From assembly GCF_001467625.1 (NCBI RefSeq), contig NZ_LNYB01000085.1, positions 165,805 through 221,361 of the forward strand: a stretch of 55,557 nt of DNA, in the 5' to 3' direction. Below the pieces are notes generated by a model. The model saw only the letters and a program-made list of their open reading frames with translations. It did no database searches and was not told the DNA's origin. The position numbers and the translations under genes were made by a program. The number at the start of each line of letters is the position of its first letter. Within the stretch, counting starts at the first letter, position 1. The stretch comes from Legionella feeleii. GTDB lineage: Bacteria; Pseudomonadota; Gammaproteobacteria; Legionellales; Legionellaceae. Positions 39,253 through 48,345 of the stretch are shown here, piece after piece.

Positions 39253-40328
39253 AAATTCTCGCTGATGCAACTATACCGGGTTTAGCTCAGGCCTTCCCAC
39301 AACCCTTTGAATTAACTGTCTACAAAGAGGGTGAAAATGTAGCCGAACTTCTCTGTGGAAAAGATATTCTCTTATGCCGCGCTACCCTGAAAGTTAATGA
39401 GCAGTTACTAAAAGGACATTCACTGCGCTATGTTGCAACAGCCAGTAGCGGCACTGATCATATTGATAGTGCTTATTTAAAAATGCATGCCATTGAACTG
39501 CTAGACGCAAAAGGCAGTAATGCTGTTGCGGTGGCCGATTATGTTATTGCCACACTCGCCTATTTGCAGAAATATCATTCATTTCAAGGTACGAAAGCTG
39601 GTGTTATTGGTGTTGGTGAAGTTGGCTCAAAAGTAAAAGAACGCTTGGCAGCAGCCAACATGGAAGTCCTTTGCTATGATCCACCCAAAAGCAAACGCGA
39701 CGCCAATTTCTACAGTATTTGTTTGGCCGAACTCACTGATTGTGATCTAATCTGTGTGCATGCCAGTTTGCACGAGGAGCCCCCTTATCCCAGCCGGAAT
39801 CTTATCGATGCAGCCCTGCTTAAACGATTAAAACCTGGTTGTGTCATCATCAATGCCTCACGCGGTGGTATCATCAACGAAAAAGCGCTTCTTCAAACCA
39901 CCTCAGTTATCTATTGCACTGATGTTTATAATGATGAACCTTTTATTAACCCCGAGATTGTTAATTTTTCCAGGTTATGTACCCCTCACATTGCCGGCCA
40001 TAGCATTGAAGCCAAGTATGCTGCTGTATACATCCTAAGTCAGAAATTGCATACTCGCTACGGCCTTTCTCCTCCTGCAATGGGTAGTCTTTTGGAAACC
40101 ATTCCAAACTTACCCCCCTTGCCTGAAACACAGAGTTGGCAGGATTGTATTTTATCGCTTTTTAATCCTGCTGCTGAGACAAACTTGTTAAAGAATTCCA
40201 GCGATCTTGCAGTAACGTTTACCGAACTGCGCAAAACCCATAGAAATCGCCATGATTTCTGTGTTTATAACGCACAATCAGTAAATCAGCTAACACGTAA
40301 TATCCTTGGTTTTAATGATAATCGATAA
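39249..40328 (+). CDS. pdxB: Erythronate-4-phosphate dehydrogenase
   Basis: This 359-residue NAD-dependent dehydrogenase carries out the second step of the DXP-dependent pyridoxal phosphate pathway. It starts MKILADATIPG and contains ATASSGTDHID, the Rossmann motif GVIGVGEVGSKV, the catalytic Arg region INASRGGIINEKAL, and CTPHIAGHSIEAKY with the catalytic His. The C-terminal domain is the PdxB dimerisation type. The length is close to E. coli PdxB (378). Confidence 0.96.
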   Translation: MKILADATIPGLAQAFPQPFELTVYKEGENVAELLCGKDILLCRATLKVNEQLLKGHSLRYVATASSGTDHIDSAYLKMHAIELLDAKGSNAVAVADYVIATLAYLQKYHSFQGTKAGVIGVGEVGSKVKERLAAANMEVLCYDPPKSKRDANFYSICLAELTDCDLICVHASLHEEPPYPSRNLIDAALLKRLKPGCVIINASRGGIINEKALLQTTSVIYCTDVYNDEPFINPEIVNFSRLCTPHIAGHSIEAKYAAVYILSQKLHTRYGLSPPAMGSLLETIPNLPPLPETQSWQDCILSLFNPAAETNLLKNSSDLAVTFTELRKTHRNRHDFCVYNAQSVNQLTRNILGFNDNR

Positions 40329-40637
40329 GCAAACGTCAATTATTACCTGAAGGAGATCTTCTGTTTTAGTATGGCTTTATAATTAAGGCAAATTGCTTGG
40401 TTTCTATCTCTTATTATCGGCATTGCCCGGTTGATAAACATGGATCAGTCCAGAACTCCCGTACAAATTTAATAAACGATACTTCATTAATGTTCGTCGC
40501 AGTTTTTTTTACTCTTCTATTAGGATTGCTTATCGTGGTAATCCACAATATTGGTGTGGTACTCAAGTCAAGCCGAAACTAATTCAGCCATAGAGCCCAA
40601 GGTCGATCTGACAATTTGATAGTTGTTGCTTTGGTTT
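40329..40637. other. Intergenic region between convergent pdxB and murE
   Basis: These 309 bases hold a weak GAAG...CTTC hairpin just after pdxB and an AT-rich remainder. A frame starting with TTG at 40397 could encode a one-helix 61-residue protein, but it lacks a ribosome binding site. I see no supported gene and no strong terminator. Confidence 0.4.
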
Positions 40638-42101
40638 CTAATTTATTTGTTGCTCAGCATTCAAACGCCTTATCACCGCTTGATCAGAAAAGGCATGGCG
40701 CACATTGCCAATTTGCTGATACGCTTCATGACCTTTGCCTGCAATTAGAATAATATCATCTTTGTGTGCCAAATTAAGCGCTTTGGTAATCGCTTCTTCT
40801 CGATCGGCAATTTTATACAAATTAGCTTTGGAAATTATTCCGGCATCAATAGCATCAATGATAGCCCAGGGATCCTCATTACGTGGATTATCACTGGTGA
40901 TAATAGCAATATCCGCATATTCACTGGCAATCCTCCCCATTATCGGTCGTTTACTCTTGTCCCTATCACCACCACAACCAAACACGACTATAATGCGACC
41001 TTTTTTTACTTTTTTTAGAGTAGCCAATACATTTTGCAACGCATCTGGCGTGTGTGCGTAATCAACGATAGCATAGGGTTCATGCGTTACAACTTCCATA
41101 CGACCAGGTGCCGGCTGTAATTCTGCCATCACAGGGATTACTTTCTCAACATCATAGCCAACTGCCAATAAACTGGTAAAAACGGCCAGGGCATTATAAA
41201 TATTAAAAAAACCAAGTGCATTAATAACTAATTGATGCTGTCCCCAAGGTGAAGTTACCTCAAGCCGAGTTCCAGCCAAACTAACATCCCAACGCAAAGC
41301 ACGTACATCTGCCTCATCTTTAATGCCATAACTGATAATTTGGCAAGGTTTTCTCACTGCAGCCCGCATTGCTTGTTGGTAATTATCATCCTGATTAATA
41401 ATGGCCCACTTGAGGGTTGGCTCGGCGAAGAGCAACGCTTTTGCAGCAGCATAAGCATCCATTGTTTCATGATAATCAAGATGATCATGACTTAGATTAG
41501 TAAAAATTGCCTGGTGAAAATCAATGCCCTCGACCCGCTTTTGGTGTAAGGCATGAGAAGAAACTTCCATGCACACTTGCTTTATAGCCTTTTGCTGATA
41601 GGTGTATAAAAGATATTGCAAACAAAGCGCATCTGGCGTTGTATTCGCTAAAGAATCCAACGCGGTAACCTCACCCTGACCCAGGGTTCCAATGTAAGCC
41701 GCTTTTTCACCTAATAGTGTATGGGCCTGAGCTAATTGGTAAGCAATGGTTGTTTTACCATTTGTTCCTGTAACTCCAGTTACCGCTAATTTCTTCGTTG
41801 GCTCACCAAAAAATCGGCTGGCAATTGCGGCAAGTTTTTTTGCCAGATCAGGTAAAGCAAGGCAGGGTACTTGCGTTGAAAGTTGACAATTATTGGGCCA
41901 ATCATCCGGTTCGTAAACAATTGCTTTTGCACCTGCATTAATCGCCTGTTGAATATACAACCTGCCATCAGTAGAGGCGCCAGGATAAGCAAAAAAAAGA
42001 AACCCATGTTTTATTTGCCGGCTATCGTTATGTATACCTAGAATTTCACAATCAGGTATATTCTCAGTAATCCAGGGACGCATTAACTCAGCAAGTTTCA
42101 T
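40638..42101 (-). CDS. murE: UDP-MurNAc-L-Ala-D-Glu:meso-diaminopimelate ligase
   Basis: This 487-residue Mur ligase adds meso-DAP to the peptidoglycan precursor. It shows the P-loop GVTGTNGKTTIAYQLA, the Mur core TNLSHDHLDYHETMDAYAAAKA with the carbamylated-lysine region, and DNPRNEDP, the DNPR motif specific for meso-DAP over lysine. ATG 42101 was chosen because GAGGT precedes it and MKLAELMRPW fits MurE N-termini. A longer frame to 42200 overlaps ftsI and is not supported. It starts 7 bp after the ftsI stop. Confidence 0.97.
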   Translation of the reverse strand: MKLAELMRPWITENIPDCEILGIHNDSRQIKHGFLFFAYPGASTDGRLYIQQAINAGAKAIVYEPDDWPNNCQLSTQVPCLALPDLAKKLAAIASRFFGEPTKKLAVTGVTGTNGKTTIAYQLAQAHTLLGEKAAYIGTLGQGEVTALDSLANTTPDALCLQYLLYTYQQKAIKQVCMEVSSHALHQKRVEGIDFHQAIFTNLSHDHLDYHETMDAYAAAKALLFAEPTLKWAIINQDDNYQQAMRAAVRKPCQIISYGIKDEADVRALRWDVSLAGTRLEVTSPWGQHQLVINALGFFNIYNALAVFTSLLAVGYDVEKVIPVMAELQPAPGRMEVVTHEPYAIVDYAHTPDALQNVLATLKKVKKGRIIVVFGCGGDRDKSKRPIMGRIASEYADIAIITSDNPRNEDPWAIIDAIDAGIISKANLYKIADREEAITKALNLAHKDDIILIAGKGHEAYQQIGNVRHAFSDQAVIRRLNAEQQIN

Positions 42102-42108
42102 GGTAACC

Positions 42109-43773
42109 TCACGTAGTTGTTTTATCAGGGGGCACTTCCAAAATGCGTAAAGCCCCAGACATAACCTGTGCAAAAAGTGGTGCTGCAACAGCCGCGCCAT
42201 AATAACTGTTTCGTGTCGGTTCGTGAATCACAACAACCACAACGAGCCGCGGTTGTGATACTGGCGCTATACCGACAAAGCTTGCAATGTGACGATTAGC
42301 TTCATAGCCATTTTTACCGGCAATTCTTGCTGTTCCTGTTTTACCGGCAACTCGATAACCAGGGATTCTAGCCAGTTTTCCTGTCCCTTCATTACCAAGC
42401 ACTGCCTCCATCATCGCAAGAACCTGACTTGCTGTTTTCTCATCCAGTACTTGTTCACCAGCGGTTGTTGTTTCATTGTGTAGTAAAGTAATCGGTAACA
42501 ATCGCCCTTTATTGGCAAAAATAAGATAACCTTTCGCCAACTGTAAGGCTGTTACAGATAAACCATAACCAAAACCCAGCGTTGCCAATACAAAAGGATT
42601 TGCATCTTTGGCTTTAACCATTGCCCCATCACTTTCTCCGGGATAACCGCTTTCCGTGCGTTGTCCAAACCCACTGCGCTGGAGCAGACCAATGAGTTGT
42701 TCGGGCGGACTTAAGAGAATCATTTTGGTAACACCAACGTTACTGGAATGCTGTAATACACCCGTTACATCTAATACACCATAATTATGGACATCACGAA
42801 TAGTATGGCCATGTACTATCATCCAGCTTGGCCGCGTATCAATAATATCTTCGGGCTTGACCAAACCACTCCCCAACGCACTTGCTATACTAAAAGGCTT
42901 AATCACGGATCCGGGTTCAAAAACATCGGTTATCGCTTTATTACGATAACTGTCACGCGTATAACGACCACGTGCATTAGGATTAAACGACGGGTAATTG
43001 GCCGCTGCAAGTATTTCTCCATTTTGAGCATCAACAACCACCACAGAACCAGATTTTGCAGCAAATTTCTCCAAAGTTAGCTGTAATTCATGGTAAGCCA
43101 AATACTGAATACGTTTATCAATGCTCAAAGGCAAATCATGTCCTGGCCGAGGTTCTTTAAGCACACCCAACTCATCAACAATCTGGCCTGTACGATCTTT
43201 TACAACCCTCTTCTTGCCATTAATTCCCATTAACCAATCCTGATAAGCGAGCTCTAATCCTTCAAGACCAGCATCGTCAATATTAGTAAAACCAATTAAC
43301 TGTGCAGTACTTTCTGCTTCAGGGTAATATCGTTTAAATTCCTGTTGAAAATTAACACCAGGAATTTTGAGTTGCTCAATTTTTTTAGCAAGCGTCGGCG
43401 GTAACTGGCGATGTAAATAAAGAAACTCCCGCGAACTGGCTCTTCTAACTCTGGCAACGATTCGCTGTGAAGGGGCATTCAGTAAACGCGATAACGCGGC
43501 CAATTGTTTTGCATTCGGTGAAAATACTTTAGGATTTACCCACACGGATTGTACTGGCGTACTTACCGCGAGAGGACTCCCTTGCCTATCAGTAATCATG
43601 CCGCGATAGGCCGGAATATCAATAGTACGAATGCTGCGCGCCTCGCCCTGCCCTAACAAAAATTGACGATGAAGCACCGTCAAATCCAACATCCGCCATA
43701 CAAGCACTGCTAGTAGCAGGATGAAAAAAAACGATACGACTACTAGCCGAGCTTGATGACCATTTGTTTTCAT
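42109..43773 (-). CDS. ftsI: Peptidoglycan D,D-transpeptidase FtsI (PBP3)
   Basis: This 554-residue septal class B penicillin-binding protein has one N-terminal membrane helix (LVVVSFFFILLLAVLVWRML) and a pedestal domain. In the transpeptidase domain, EPGSVIKPFSIA carries the active serine (SxxK as SVIK), SSNVG is SxN and GKTGTAR is KTG. It cross-links septal peptidoglycan with FtsW. It overlaps ftsL by 4 bp and precedes murE. Confidence 0.97.
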   Translation of the reverse strand: MKTNGHQARLVVVSFFFILLLAVLVWRMLDLTVLHRQFLLGQGEARSIRTIDIPAYRGMITDRQGSPLAVSTPVQSVWVNPKVFSPNAKQLAALSRLLNAPSQRIVARVRRASSREFLYLHRQLPPTLAKKIEQLKIPGVNFQQEFKRYYPEAESTAQLIGFTNIDDAGLEGLELAYQDWLMGINGKKRVVKDRTGQIVDELGVLKEPRPGHDLPLSIDKRIQYLAYHELQLTLEKFAAKSGSVVVVDAQNGEILAAANYPSFNPNARGRYTRDSYRNKAITDVFEPGSVIKPFSIASALGSGLVKPEDIIDTRPSWMIVHGHTIRDVHNYGVLDVTGVLQHSSNVGVTKMILLSPPEQLIGLLQRSGFGQRTESGYPGESDGAMVKAKDANPFVLATLGFGYGLSVTALQLAKGYLIFANKGRLLPITLLHNETTTAGEQVLDEKTASQVLAMMEAVLGNEGTGKLARIPGYRVAGKTGTARIAGKNGYEANRHIASFVGIAPVSQPRLVVVVVIHEPTRNSYYGAAVAAPLFAQVMSGALRILEVPPDKTTT

Positions 43774-44108
43774 TGAATTCGCAACACAAAAGTTTCTTTA
43801 TCCGCCGGTAATCTCATCTGCAATTTCTGGATTGCCAGCTCCTCTACTCTTGCGGGCGTTGCAAGACTTGCTTGCTCCAAAAGTAATTGCCCCCATTGCA
43901 ACTGCAGCTGGTGCGTTTGCTGCTCTAAATGCTGCAACTGACTAAAACTGATACGATGCTCATTAGTCGTATAGATAATAGCCAAGGCACTCAGTAGTAC
44001 TGCCAATAGTAAAGTTAACATGAAACAAAGCTGTTTTGAGAGACGCATATCTAGTAATTGTCCACTAAAAAAATTGCTCTGATTAATCGCTCTGGCTGCG
44101 GCATTCAT
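43770..44108 (-). CDS. ftsL: Cell division protein FtsL
   Basis: This 112-residue bitopic protein has a short cytoplasmic part, one helix ([22 protein letters not shown]) and a periplasmic coiled coil ([46 protein letters not shown]) of the FtsL type. It forms the FtsQLB divisome complex. It overlaps rsmH and ftsI by 4 bp each. Identification rests on topology and position as much as on sequence. Confidence 0.93.
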   Translation of the reverse strand: MNAAARAINQSNFFSGQLLDMRLSKQLCFMLTLLLAVLLSALAIIYTTNEHRISFSQLQHLEQQTHQLQLQWGQLLLEQASLATPARVEELAIQKLQMRLPADKETFVLRIQ

Positions 44109-45031
44109 GCTATTTTTTCTCCTATTCTTAAGACCGCACTACGTGCCCTGATGTTTTCTTTTACTTCCTCATCAGATGCTTTGACGGCCTTCCCCACCCG
44201 CTTAAAACACGTTTGAATCTCTACATTGCGTACAGGCACCTCCGGCGGCAGGCGCAAACCTTGCTCTTTAGTACGCATAAACTGCTTAACAATACGATCT
44301 TCTAATGAGTGAAAACTAATCACTACCAAACGCCCGCCAACCGCTAAAACATTGAGAGCTTCATCCAGACAAGCTGTCAAATCAGTTAATTCCTGATTCA
44401 CATGAATACGTATCGCTTGAAATACTCTTGTTGCAGGATGTTTATGTTTTTCCCATTTCGGATTAGCTTGTTTGACAATTTCCGCCAAAGCTTCCGTAGT
44501 CTGAATGGGGGACTCTGTACGCGCAGCCACAATTGCACGTGCAATGCGTCCAGCAAAACGTTCTTCGCCATATTCGCGGAAGATGGCAGCCATTTCATCT
44601 GCCTCTGCTTTATTAACAAATCGAGCAGCATCCAACTCTTGATCTAAATCCATGCGCATATCTAGAGGTCCTTGCTGCATAAAACTAAAACCTCGCGCAG
44701 GGTTATCCAATTGGGGTGAAGAAACGCCTAAATCCAACAAAATTCCGTTGACCTGCCCGTAAACATTGGCTTGTTTAGCAAATGAAGCAAGCTTGGCGAA
44801 TGAGCCTTGATAAATATGAAAGCGATTATCATTAGCAAAATGTTGTTTGGCGTACTCTATTGCCTCAGGATCTTTATCAATTGCAATTAGACGTCCTGCT
44901 GCAGATAATTGCTGCAAAATAGCACGGCTATGCCCACCACGGCCGAAAGTTCCATCAATATAGATGCCGTCTGCCTTGATAGCCAAGCCTTCTATTGTTT
45001 CTCGCAACAATACTGATTGGTGCGCCATCAT
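44105..45031 (-). CDS. rsmH: 16S rRNA (cytosine1402-N4)-methyltransferase
   Basis: This 308-residue SAM-dependent enzyme modifies C1402 in the ribosomal P site. It contains [31 protein letters not shown] (SAM motif I), [39 protein letters not shown] and [16 protein letters not shown]. The length matches MraW/RsmH (about 313). It follows mraZ by 11 bp and overlaps ftsL by 4 bp. Confidence 0.97.
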   Translation of the reverse strand: MMAHQSVLLRETIEGLAIKADGIYIDGTFGRGGHSRAILQQLSAAGRLIAIDKDPEAIEYAKQHFANDNRFHIYQGSFAKLASFAKQANVYGQVNGILLDLGVSSPQLDNPARGFSFMQQGPLDMRMDLDQELDAARFVNKAEADEMAAIFREYGEERFAGRIARAIVAARTESPIQTTEALAEIVKQANPKWEKHKHPATRVFQAIRIHVNQELTDLTACLDEALNVLAVGGRLVVISFHSLEDRIVKQFMRTKEQGLRLPPEVPVRNVEIQTCFKRVGKAVKASDEEVKENIRARSAVLRIGEKIA

Positions 45032-45042
45032 AATTATTTCCG

Positions 45043-45501
45043 TTACAAAGAAAAAGTTTTCATCTCATCTGGCAATCCATCCTCTTGGGAAGCTTCTTCA
45101 GCCAACCACTGTTCGCGTCTGGTCTGCCATAACATTTCATCCCAAACTTCAAACTTATTGCCCTGACCTATCATCACAACCCGTTTATCAAGATGGGCAT
45201 AGTCGCGTAATAAAGGGGGTAAAAGCACACGGCCATTCCCATCCAGCTCTACATCCGTTGCATGTCCAATCAGCAAGCGCTGAATTCGACGAGCTGCTGC
45301 ATTAAAACTGGGCAAACTTTGCAGCTTATCCTCAATAATCTGCCACTGCGCTGCCGGATATAGCAGCAAGCATGTCTCTTCTGTATCAATGGTCACCACC
45401 AAAGAAGATTTCTCTTGCGCACCCAAGGCGTCTCGATAACGCGTTGGTACTGCAAGACGGCCTTTCCCGTCAATTGTGATGGCATTAATTCCACGAAACA
45501 T
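45043..45501 (-). CDS. mraZ: Transcriptional regulator MraZ
   Basis: This 152-residue protein has two SpoVT/AbrB-like domains: [23 protein letters not shown] at the N-terminus and [41 protein letters not shown]. It represses the dcw cluster in E. coli through repeated TGGG-type boxes upstream of itself. ATG 45501 was chosen because MFRGINAI is the standard N-terminus; a longer frame to 45537 would read through the operator. It is the first gene of mraZ-rsmH-ftsL-ftsI-murE. Confidence 0.96.
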   Translation of the reverse strand: MFRGINAITIDGKGRLAVPTRYRDALGAQEKSSLVVTIDTEETCLLLYPAAQWQIIEDKLQSLPSFNAAARRIQRLLIGHATDVELDGNGRVLLPPLLRDYAHLDKRVVMIGQGNKFEVWDEMLWQTRREQWLAEEASQEDGLPDEMKTFSL

Positions 45502-45532
45502 GGTTTCTTTTTTGTGGTCGGTTATTAACCAT

Positions 45533-45606
45533 CCCACAATTCTCCACTTTTTTAGTATTTTAAACCACTTTTATACACTATAGAAACACATTTTCCCAAG
45601 CGTCAA
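45533..45606 (-). promoter_or_regulatory. dcw-cluster promoter with MraZ-type repeats
   Basis: On the minus strand TTGACG (45606-45601), an 18-nt spacer and TATAGT (45582-45577) form a sigma-70 promoter reading towards mraZ. Downstream are three direct GTGG repeats: GTGGT (45568-45564), GTGGA (45547-45543) and GTGGG (45537-45533), spaced 21 and 10 bp apart. This spacing and sequence fit an MraZ operator. The remaining bases from 45607 to 45826, between coaX and the promoter, show nothing I can name. Confidence 0.75.
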
Positions 45607-45826
45607 CCCCAAAACAGGATTTCTAGTAAAAAATTTCAGCAATACCCCTTTTACAACTCATAAACGAGGCATAGTGATTTTATTTAGATCATTTCCGTGA
45701 TAGATCAACACCATAGAAATCGTTTTATTTTTTAGGAAAGGAACAACTATGTATTTCGAATAAACGCAGAGATTAAAACTGATTTACTACAACTACTGTC
45801 ACTACCTAAAAACTACATACAACTGG

Positions 45827-46594
45827 CTAACTATTCAGCATTGCAGCTAAACGAATTCCCTGCAACACTAAGTCAGGAACCAAATGATCATAAATTCCTT
45901 GTTTATCAAACAAAGAAGCAAATCCCCCTGTTGCCAACACGATTACATCTTGCCCAGCAAAAGATTCGGTTTTAATACGATTAATTAGTTCGCGACAAGC
46001 ACCTAAAGCACCATAAAAAACACCTGACTGAATACTTTCAATCGTAGAGCGCCCTACAACCTGCTCTGTTCTAACAATTTCTACCGCCGGTAACTTCGCA
46101 GTCTTGGTAGCAAGCGCATCGACTGACAAGCGCACACCAGGTAAGATTGCCCCACCCAAATACGCTTTTTGCATGGTAATTACACAAAATGTCGTAGCAG
46201 TACCAAAATCAATGACTACAATATTTTTTCCTGGAAAAGCATGTGTCGCCGCGATCGCATTGGCTATACGGTCCGCACCAACTTCAACCGGATTACGATA
46301 TTTAATGTTTAACCCTGTTTTGACCCCTGCTTGCAACATGAAAGGCTCTACAGAAAAATACTTCACACAGGCGGCTCGCAGAGAATAATCTAACTGTGGT
46401 ACAACTGAACAAATGGCAATTGCATTTATTCCTTCCGGTGAACACTGATTCTCACGCAAGACAGTTTTAAGAAAAATGCCTAATTCATCGGAAGTACTCA
46501 CTTGCGAAGTATGGCGAAACCGAAGACGAATCTCATCCCCGGCAAATACACCGCCGTAGATATGTGAATTACCAACATCAATACATAGCATCAT
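45827..46594 (-). CDS. coaX: Type III pantothenate kinase
   Basis: This 255-residue enzyme carries out the first step of coenzyme A synthesis and belongs to the ASKHA superfamily. It contains CIDVGNSHIYGGVF (phosphate 1), VVIDFGTATTFCVI (phosphate 2), NPVEVGADRIANAIAATHAFPG and GGAILPGVRLSVDAL, all typical of CoaX. I chose ATG 46594; an in-frame TTG at 46600 is closer to the GGAG site and would add two residues. It lies between rnpB and the dcw promoter. Confidence 0.95.
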   Translation of the reverse strand: MMLCIDVGNSHIYGGVFAGDEIRLRFRHTSQVSTSDELGIFLKTVLRENQCSPEGINAIAICSVVPQLDYSLRAACVKYFSVEPFMLQAGVKTGLNIKYRNPVEVGADRIANAIAATHAFPGKNIVVIDFGTATTFCVITMQKAYLGGAILPGVRLSVDALATKTAKLPAVEIVRTEQVVGRSTIESIQSGVFYGALGACRELINRIKTESFAGQDVIVLATGGFASLFDKQGIYDHLVPDLVLQGIRLAAMLNS

Positions 46595-46669
46595 GGTCAA
46601 TAGACTCCGCTATTGCAAATGCGCCGATAGTAAGTCTAGTTATGATGAGAATCAAGGGGGGGAATAGAA

Positions 46670-47038
46670 AAAGTCGGTCGATAAGCCGGGTTCTGTCTTG
46701 GACAACCATTCATCTGGGGCATGCGTCACCACATGCCTCAAGCGACCTACCCGAATCCCGTACGGGCCATACGTTCGTGCATAGCAGCAACGAAGGATTC
46801 CTATTTGGTCTTGCTCCGGGTGGGGTTTTCCCTGCCACGACTGTTACCAATCGTGCGGTGCGCTCTTACCACACCATTTCACCCTTACCTACCTGTTGTG
46901 AACAACAAATAGGCGGTATATTTTCTGTGGCACTTTCCGTAGGCTCACGCCTCCCAGGAGTTACCTGGCACCCTGCCCTGCGGAGCCCGGACTTTCCTCC
47001 CTTTGCTTTACGCAAAGAGCGATTGCCTGACCGACTCT
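46670..47038 (-). ncRNA. rnpB: RNase P RNA, bacterial class A
   Basis: Read on the minus strand, the RNA begins with GTCGGTC (47035-47029) and ends with GACCGAC (46679-46673), the P1 stem, followed by a T run (46672-46668). The universally conserved P4 segment GAGGAAAGTCCGGGC is present near the 5' end, followed by AGGGTGCCAGGTAAC and the GGCGTGAGCC block. The 3' part contains the CCCGGCTTAT end. Its length (about 369 nt) is normal. This ribozyme removes the 5' leader of pre-tRNAs. Confidence 0.97.
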
Positions 47039-47108
47039 GTTGCTAATACTAGCAGAGTGCCCAACGAAAGACTAGAGCTATTAATATTTCCCCTAGCTTG
47101 GCAATGTC

Positions 47109-47137
47109 TTGATTTGTCTGCGGTAGACAGAAATCAA
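47109..47137 (-). terminator. Hairpin downstream of fis
   Basis: TTGATTT plus GTCT (47109-47119) pair with AGAC plus AAATCAA (within 47125-47137), giving 11 bp with a two-base bulge and a 5-nt loop. It sits 40 bp after the fis stop codon and before rnpB. It lacks a strong T run. Confidence 0.45.
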
Positions 47138-47176
47138 AACCTAGTCACTTAGATGACTTATCAACAGTCTCAAGAA

Positions 47177-47461
47177 TTAACCACGCGTACCAATAAACTC
47201 GTCGTCAAAATAACGCTTCAGTTTAGTACGCAAAGTACCACGGCTTACACCAAGAACACGAGCAGCTTTAGACTGATTATAACGAGTTAATTCCATTACC
47301 GTACGAAATAAAGGGGCTTCAACTTCTTCAACAATTAATTGATAAAGATTCAAGTTCGCATCTTTATTACCAACCGTATTCAAATAACCCTTTACTGCTC
47401 CAACGACCTGTTGAGTCAACGCTTCATTGTTTTGCTCAACCTGTTGCATAACTGCACTCAT
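47177..47461 (-). CDS. fis: Fis-family DNA-binding protein
   Basis: This 94-residue nucleoid protein ends with the Fis helix-turn-helix (ELTRYNQSKAARVLGVSRGTLRTKLKRYF). The N-terminal part contains the dimer core (YLNTVGNKDANLNLYQLIVEEVEAPLFRTVME). ATG 47461 was chosen because AGAGG lies 5 nt upstream; the ATG at 47482 has no site and would only add 7 residues. It is not next to dusB, the E. coli arrangement. Species of this group can carry more than one Fis paralogue, so this may not be the sole copy. Confidence 0.95.
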   Translation of the reverse strand: MSAVMQQVEQNNEALTQQVVGAVKGYLNTVGNKDANLNLYQLIVEEVEAPLFRTVMELTRYNQSKAARVLGVSRGTLRTKLKRYFDDEFIGTRG

Positions 47462-47482
47462 TATTCCTCTCCCAACACACAA

Positions 47483-47811
47483 AATTAACTATAGAACATG
47501 GTGGTCAAACTCAATGCAGAGACTGAACATCATGCGCGATATACTAACAAATATCTCAAAGAGTGTAAACATTGTTTTATTGATATTCATTTATTAAGGG
47601 AAGCTTAAGGGAAAAATGAGAAATTTTCAAGCATTTTTGTAAAATGTGAGCATTTTTTTGTCATTTAACAACCATTTTCTGCTCTAAATAAATAATAAGA
47701 AGTCTTGAAAAAAACAAAATGACAATAAATGATGCGAAAACAGGATGATAGTTGCAAAAAAATATTGCTTTATGCCTATAATTTATAATGTTTGTTATAA
47801 GGAAAATTAAG
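47483..47811. promoter_or_regulatory. AT-rich divergent region between fis and the small peptide gene
   Basis: This 329-bp region is very AT-rich and has no conserved ORF. On the plus strand, TTGCAA (47752-47757), a 19-nt spacer and TATAAT (47777-47782) could be the promoter of the peptide gene; a second TATAAT follows at 47784-47789. AAGGA at 47799-47803 is its ribosome binding site. The fis promoter should lie in the left part, but none is clear. Confidence 0.5.
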
Positions 47812-47964
47812 ATGACTAAGAAATATGAGAAAAAAACAGGGGTCTTAAAGAAAGAAAAACAAAAAATTCCTGCAGAAAATTTAGATAAGATATCCGGTGG
47901 CCACCATGAAAGACCGATACAGCTCCCTAGACCTCCCAGACCCCATATCCCTCGCGGTGAATAA
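47812..47964 (+). CDS. Double-glycine leader peptide with a proline/arginine/histidine-rich core
   Basis: This 50-codon gene has ATG 47812 behind AAGGA with 8-nt spacing and ends at TAA 47962-47964. Residues 1-30 form a class II bacteriocin-type leader: a lysine-rich start, then IPAENLDKISGG with I at -12, L at -7, I at -4 and GG at -2/-1, the positions read by C39 (PCAT) peptidase-transporters. The predicted 20-residue core (HHERPIQ, LPRPPRP, HIPRGE) has six prolines, four arginines and three histidines and no cysteine. The LPRPPRP run resembles proline-rich antimicrobial peptides such as oncocin and apidaecin, which bind the ribosome. The leader is a direct reading; export, cleavage and antibacterial action are inferred. 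No C39 transporter, modification enzyme or immunity gene is visible in the window. It lies between divergent fis and convergent iscA. Confidence 0.75.
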   Translation: MTKKYEKKTGVLKKEKQKIPAENLDKISGGHHERPIQLPRPPRPHIPRGE

Positions 47965-47972
47965 TGAGCTTC

Positions 47973-48000
47973 GAGAGTTTTACTCCACTGTAAAACTCTC
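47973..48000. terminator. Strong hairpin between the peptide gene and iscA
   Basis: GAGAGTTTTAC (47973-47983) and GTAAAACTCTC (47990-48000) form a perfect 11-bp stem with a 6-nt loop, beginning 9 bp after the peptide stop codon. It overlaps the last codons of iscA on the other strand. It is well placed to end both convergent transcripts, although neither side has a long T run. Confidence 0.6.
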
Positions 48001-48345
48001 TCCGCAACCACATTGTCCTGTTTGATTGGGATTATTAAAAACAAACTTATGGTTTAATCCCTGTTTGACGTAATCAATGCTCATCCCTTTAAGATAGGGA
48101 TAACTGCCTTTATCAATACAGATTTGGTAATCACCGGCTAACGGCAACACAATATCGTTCTCCTGGGGCACCACTACATAATCCACAACATATGACAAAC
48201 CGGAACAACCAGTCTTTTTTACCGATAAACGAATCCCTTTACTTTCTGGATGTTTGCCAAGATCAGAAAGCACATGGCGAGTAGCCGCTTCACTGAAAGT
48301 AACACCCACTACAGAATCACTTTTATGCTGCATCACTTCACTCAT
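47980..48345 (-). CDS. iscA: A-type iron-sulfur carrier, IscA/ErpA family
   Basis: This 121-residue protein has the HesB/IscA fold. The three cluster-binding cysteines are all present: RLSVKKTGCSGLSYVVDY and, at the C-terminus, GQCGCGESF (CxC). It delivers or holds Fe-S clusters or iron. ATG 48345 was chosen because AAGGGGG precedes it. An in-frame ATG at 48438, 8 bp after the iscU-like stop, would add 31 residues that do not look like IscA but could be a coupled start. It is the last gene of trmJ-iscS-iscU-like-iscA. Confidence 0.93.
   Translation of the reverse strand: MSEVMQHKSDSVVGVTFSEAATRHVLSDLGKHPESKGIRLSVKKTGCSGLSYVVDYVVVPQENDIVLPLAGDYQICIDKGSYPYLKGMSIDYVKQGLNHKFVFNNPNQTGQCGCGESFTVE

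Noticed and set aside
40397-40582. 61-residue ORF with one hydrophobic helix between pdxB and murE
   Set aside because: TTG start without a ribosome binding site; the helix alone is too little evidence.
46564-47046. 160-residue plus-strand ORF across the RNase P region
   Set aside because: It is the antisense of rnpB, whose conserved elements account for the whole stretch.
47661-48044. 127-residue minus-strand ORF opposite the small peptide gene
   Set aside because: It is an antisense reading of AT-rich DNA with an implausible mixture of aromatic residues, overlaps the end of iscA and has no ribosome binding site; the plus-strand peptide gene explains this stretch better.
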